A stretch of 24,973 nt of DNA. It comes from Nitrospira sp. UBA2083. GTDB lineage: Bacteria > Nitrospirota > Nitrospiria > Nitrospirales > Nitrospiraceae. The stretch is from the NCBI GenBank assembly GCA_002331625.1, contig DCZN01000077.1, positions 81,348 through 106,320 on the forward strand. Reading direction: 5' to 3'. The position numbers and the translations under genes are program-made. Below, piece by piece: positions 22,524-24,973 of this stretch (its first letter is position 1; every line of letters begins with the position of its first letter). The notes beneath the pieces were generated by a model, which did no database searches, was not told the DNA's origin, and worked only from the letters and a program-made list of their open reading frames with translations.

Positions 22524-23348
22524 TCACCATATGCCGGCTTCTGCTTCCGAACAAGCTTTGGCGCGAGGAAGAACATGATACGCCACAGCTTGCTCCTTCG
22601 CATTCTGCTCATTGTTCGCCATCATCGTGACCAGCAGTTTTTCGTCAGCGAAGGCTTCGTCGCTGTTCCGTAACACGCCTTCACGATTGAGCATCTTGAC
22701 CCCGTTCGTGCGCGAGACGATGGGGGGATACTGCCTGAATTGATCAGCCGAGACATACGGCACCTGGATCGTGACGGGCCTGCGTTTCACATAGATAAAG
22801 TCCCGCAAGTGATCGTCGATGGGTGTCTTCAGCGTGACCACCACCGAACTGGCTCCGGGAATGGTCGGGATCGAGATCACATACAATGGCTTGACATCGG
22901 GTGGGGCCTCCTTACCTCCTGTGGCGCCCAATCGTGGAGCGGTGAGCAGTTGCGTCGTCGGAGTGATCGCGGGAGACCTCACCCCAACCCGGAGGTTCGT
23001 GATGTCACGATCAGACACATTTTCGAGCAAGAGTTTGATCAACACCCACGGTTGAGGGTCGGGTGCCTTTGCGCGACCGTTCAAGACAGATTGTTCCTCC
23101 CGACGAATACTGCAATCGGACACTAGATTGCGCCGTTCAAAGAAATAGAGCGTATTCATTCCCTGTGGCAAAACTCCTCGTTCATATGTGTAGAAGGACA
23201 CCCCGACGTGAATTACTGTCGGTCTGAACCAGGCGACAACCGTAGGGAGCACAAAAGGTACGAATGCGGCGAAGAGGCCAAGAATGACGATCTTATTGAA
23301 AACCGTTTGCCCCCAGAACCAGTTCCAACATTTTTTCAGGACGCCCAT
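22524..23348 (-). CDS. Single-pass membrane protein, function unknown
   Basis: I do not recognise this 274-aa protein. One hydrophobic segment (about 19-40) anchors it; the remaining 230 residues probably face the periplasm. They alternate beta-like stretches (PWVLIKLLLENVSDRDITNL, SSVVVTLKTP) that resemble a beta-sandwich, and a Cys (DCSIRREE) is present. I chose ATG 23348, with GAGGG four bases before; an in-frame ATG at 23393 (AAGGG three bases before) would add 15 residues. It diverges from the small membrane protein gene at 23574. No partner points to a role. Confidence 0.7.
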   Translation of the reverse strand: MGVLKKCWNWFWGQTVFNKIVILGLFAAFVPFVLPTVVAWFRPTVIHVGVSFYTYERGVLPQGMNTLYFFERRNLVSDCSIRREEQSVLNGRAKAPDPQPWVLIKLLLENVSDRDITNLRVGVRSPAITPTTQLLTAPRLGATGGKEAPPDVKPLYVISIPTIPGASSVVVTLKTPIDDHLRDFIYVKRRPVTIQVPYVSADQFRQYPPIVSRTNGVKMLNREGVLRNSDEAFADEKLLVTMMANNEQNAKEQAVAYHVLPRAKACSEAEAGIW

Positions 23349-23573
23349 GAAACCCTCGCTCGGTAGCTCTCGTCTTTCATATATGGTAAACATACGCCCT
23401 TCAAGGAAGTTCCGACAAGACCGGGACCGCTCAGTTTTTTGAGCATTTTTGAAGCCCTGGTCTCCACAGGTTCTACCCCCCCTCTCTCCACACTCCAGCG
23501 ACCCGCACACCCGCCCCTTGACCATTGCAGCTTCAAACCAGCATGCTTATTGTGCACCAGAATAAGAGAAGCA

Positions 23574-23792
23574 ATGCCAAAGGAACAGACAGAGGAACGG
23601 TCGGAGACCACTCAGCAGATCAACCTGCGATGGAAGGTGATGCTGGTGCTGAGCACGATTCTGATTGCCCTGGGCCTCGTCGTCGATTGGCCACCACAGG
23701 AATCCCCTCTTCCGGATACGTCATCATTCTTGGTCATTCTAGGGGGGCTGCTTGGCACTGCCGGGCTCCTGGCTGCGCTTCGGCAGGAGTAG
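23574..23792 (+). CDS. Small two-helix membrane protein
   Basis: A 72-aa protein with a charged N-terminus (1-20) and two hydrophobic helices (about 21-38 and 52-69) joined by a proline-rich turn. A weak AGAG lies before the ATG. A possible promoter (TTGCAG at 23525, 17 bases, TATTGT at 23548) would start transcription shortly upstream. No family is recognised; such hairpin membrane proteins are often accessory or stress subunits, but nothing here proves it. Confidence 0.6.
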   Translation: MPKEQTEERSETTQQINLRWKVMLVLSTILIALGLVVDWPPQESPLPDTSSFLVILGGLLGTAGLLAALRQE

Positions 23793-23828
23793 ATTCGTAC
23801 CAACGAAGTGGCACACGTTCGAATCTAC
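23789..23828. terminator. Inverted repeat between convergent genes
   Basis: GTAGATTCG and CGAATCTAC pair perfectly over 9 bp with a 22-base spacer that holds an inner AACG/CGTT. The first arm includes the stop codon of the small membrane protein gene. There is no T-run. Confidence 0.4.
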
Positions 23829-23849
23829 GCCCCTGGACAAAGCCCTGGG

Positions 23850-24140
23850 CTAACGACCTCCCATCTGGAGTTGAACTGCGCTGACGCCATAGGGGCTGAA
23901 AAAGGCAAGTACCTTGTCGCCCACCTTGAACTGGGCTCCCAGCTGAGTTTGTTGGGTGAGATTTAATATATGCAGCTGCCCTTTACCGTCCCGAATGACC
24001 ATGGTTCCAGGAACTCCCGCGGTCACAGAGATGACTTCTCCTTGAACCGGGGGCAGTGCGAGGCCGGGATGAGGGAGACCGGTGAGCATCATAGCCACCA
24101 GTATAAGACCGCCAAACGTTCTCTTTACCAGCGGATACAT
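23850..24140 (-). CDS. Small exported protein, function unknown
   Basis: A 96-aa product with a clear signal peptide (positive MYPLVKRTF, hydrophobic 10-21, cleavage after LALA-like residues near 29). The mature part has about 67 residues and reads as a beta barrel: GEVISVTAGVPGTMVIRD, QLHILNL, FKVGDKVLAFFSPYGVSAVQ. This resembles small OB-fold-like periplasmic domains, but no named family is certain. The start ATG has only a distant AAGGA. It converges with the small membrane protein gene. Confidence 0.65.
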   Translation of the reverse strand: MYPLVKRTFGGLILVAMMLTGLPHPGLALPPVQGEVISVTAGVPGTMVIRDGKGQLHILNLTQQTQLGAQFKVGDKVLAFFSPYGVSAVQLQMGGR

Positions 24141-24420
24141 GGCAACAGATTTTCCTTTGGGGTGGCGGCGGTCAGTTTCCCCACCGGCACTCCGTCTGAT
24201 TTAGTGATAGACCGGCCCTCCTTGACTGGGGTTTTCATTCTACCAGGAGATCGATCGCTTATGTACCCACTAGAACCGGGTTGAAATCAGGGGCATGCAA
24301 AGGGAACTGTGTGTTCAGAATCCCCCCTCTTTCGAGGTAAATATTTCGAGGAAGGCGCTCGGCTACTCTCCCAGCTACGCTTGGTTAATCAGACTGAGGA
24401 CACAAGCGGAGGAAACACTA
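24141..24420. other. Intergenic region before the PilZ gene
   Basis: No gene is supported here. A direct repeat TTTCGAGG occurs twice (24330-24337 and 24344-24351). A TTGACT near 24211 has no convincing -10 partner. I looked for a c-di-GMP riboswitch and do not see its conserved core. Confidence 0.4.
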
Positions 24421-24973
24421 ATGACCAACAGGACGAACCCCATACGACGCCACAGTCGGTTTCCGGTCAGCTGGCCTGTGGTGTATGGTGATGGCTCGTT
24501 TCTCGCCGAAGGGACCGTTTTAGATCTGACATCTCTGGGCTGGAAAGTGGCAGGAGCAATGCCGGTGGCCCCCGGTATGCGATTATCTTTACAGGTGTCC
24601 GTGCCCGAACGAGCCACACCCCTGCGCATCCATCGCGCAACCGTACTATGGGTGAAGGGTCAAGAATTTGCGATTGAAGCCCACAAGATCGAGCCGAGTG
24701 ATCAGGTCTGGGTGAAGGAATTCCTCGAACACAAACTCGGAATCAGGTGGATGTCTCGGAATACGGAGCAAGAAACCTTACTACAAGCCAAAGGCAGGGC
24801 ATCTTTTGGCAAATCTAGCTACCCTCAATCTCTGCTTCCATTCTTGGAAGATATGCTGCACCAGTTCTCCGCGATTGATCTTGCTTCGACTGACAAGCCA
24901 GCCGAGGCACGAGAGAGCGGTGACTCAGACGGTCGGAACGATGAAACCCACATGCCCAACGACTATATACCGG
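24421..24973 (+). CDS. PilZ-domain protein, C-terminus outside window
   Basis: At least 184 residues, open at the window end. The N-terminal PilZ domain (about 8-105) begins with RRHSRFPVSWPV, giving the RxxxR arginines of the c-di-GMP site. It continues with DLTSLGWKV, the (D/N)xSxxG motif with Thr in place of Ser. Binding of c-di-GMP is therefore likely. The rest is helical and polar, ending in an acidic low-complexity stretch. GGAGG is eight bases before the ATG. With the diguanylate cyclase in the same window it suggests c-di-GMP control of surface or motility behaviour; the link is inferred. Confidence 0.85.
   Translation, partial: MTNRTNPIRRHSRFPVSWPVVYGDGSFLAEGTVLDLTSLGWKVAGAMPVAPGMRLSLQVSVPERATPLRIHRATVLWVKGQEFAIEAHKIEPSDQVWVKEFLEHKLGIRWMSRNTEQETLLQAKGRASFGKSSYPQSLLPFLEDMLHQFSAIDLASTDKPAEARESGDSDGRNDETHMPNDYIP

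Noticed and set aside
24141..24420. c-di-GMP riboswitch before the PilZ gene
   Set aside because: The conserved core and tetraloop-receptor parts of GEMM riboswitches are not found.

Overview
The window looks like chromosomal DNA of a Gram-negative, moderately GC-rich, aerobic bacterium. LpxC implies lipid A synthesis. A di-haem b558-type succinate dehydrogenase, a di-haem cytochrome c peroxidase and OxyR imply respiratory metabolism with peroxide stress. The gene mix and the small twin-CxxC protein would fit Nitrospira (Nitrospirota), but that placement is inference from gene content, not a database result. I see no integrase, transposase, tRNA, rRNA or CRISPR array; this is housekeeping and signalling DNA with a few accessory genes.

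Layout. (1) 1-5301, minus strand: a cut-off sdhA preceded by sdhC (4-base overlap), then a signalling pair, a hybrid histidine kinase followed by a diguanylate cyclase. Both proteins of the pair start with the same unusual receiver domain. (2) 5302-6066: a 765-base gap with inverted repeats, then lpxC (+). (3) 7131-8751: a HARE-type winged-helix gene (-) with a strong promoter and palindromic operator candidates, diverging from an inositol-monophosphatase-family gene (+). (4) 8849-12863: an unknown 93-aa protein and an AhpD-like protein (+) converge on a minus-strand run of a ParB-like protein, a pterin carbinolamine dehydratase and a B12-type radical SAM enzyme of the RiPP-maturation kind. 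No precursor peptide is evident. (5) 12864-13411: a gene-poor gap with a strong hairpin and an interrupted protein-like frame. (6) 13412-15881, minus: a SUMF1-fold exported protein, PPK2 and a MauE-like membrane protein. (7) 16024-17331, plus: a lipoprotein and an MscS-like channel. (8) 17391-20636: cytochrome c peroxidase (-) diverging from oxyR (+), followed by exonuclease III (+), a coherent oxidative-stress neighbourhood. (9) 20708-24973: a twin-CxxC mini-protein behind phased 11-bp repeats, a BaiN/HI0933-type flavoprotein, three small or unknown envelope proteins and a PilZ-domain gene cut by the window end.

Working together: the diguanylate cyclase and the PilZ protein suggest c-di-GMP signalling. 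OxyR, the peroxidase, ExoIII and possibly the AhpD-like protein deal with peroxide and its DNA damage. SdhA/SdhC feed electrons into the quinone pool. The most promising loci for something new are the orphan radical SAM enzyme with its neighbours, the HARE gene with an in-frame lysine tail beyond its stop codon, the shared-receiver kinase/cyclase pair, the broken frame at 12950-13300, and the 11-bp repeats at 20898-20944.
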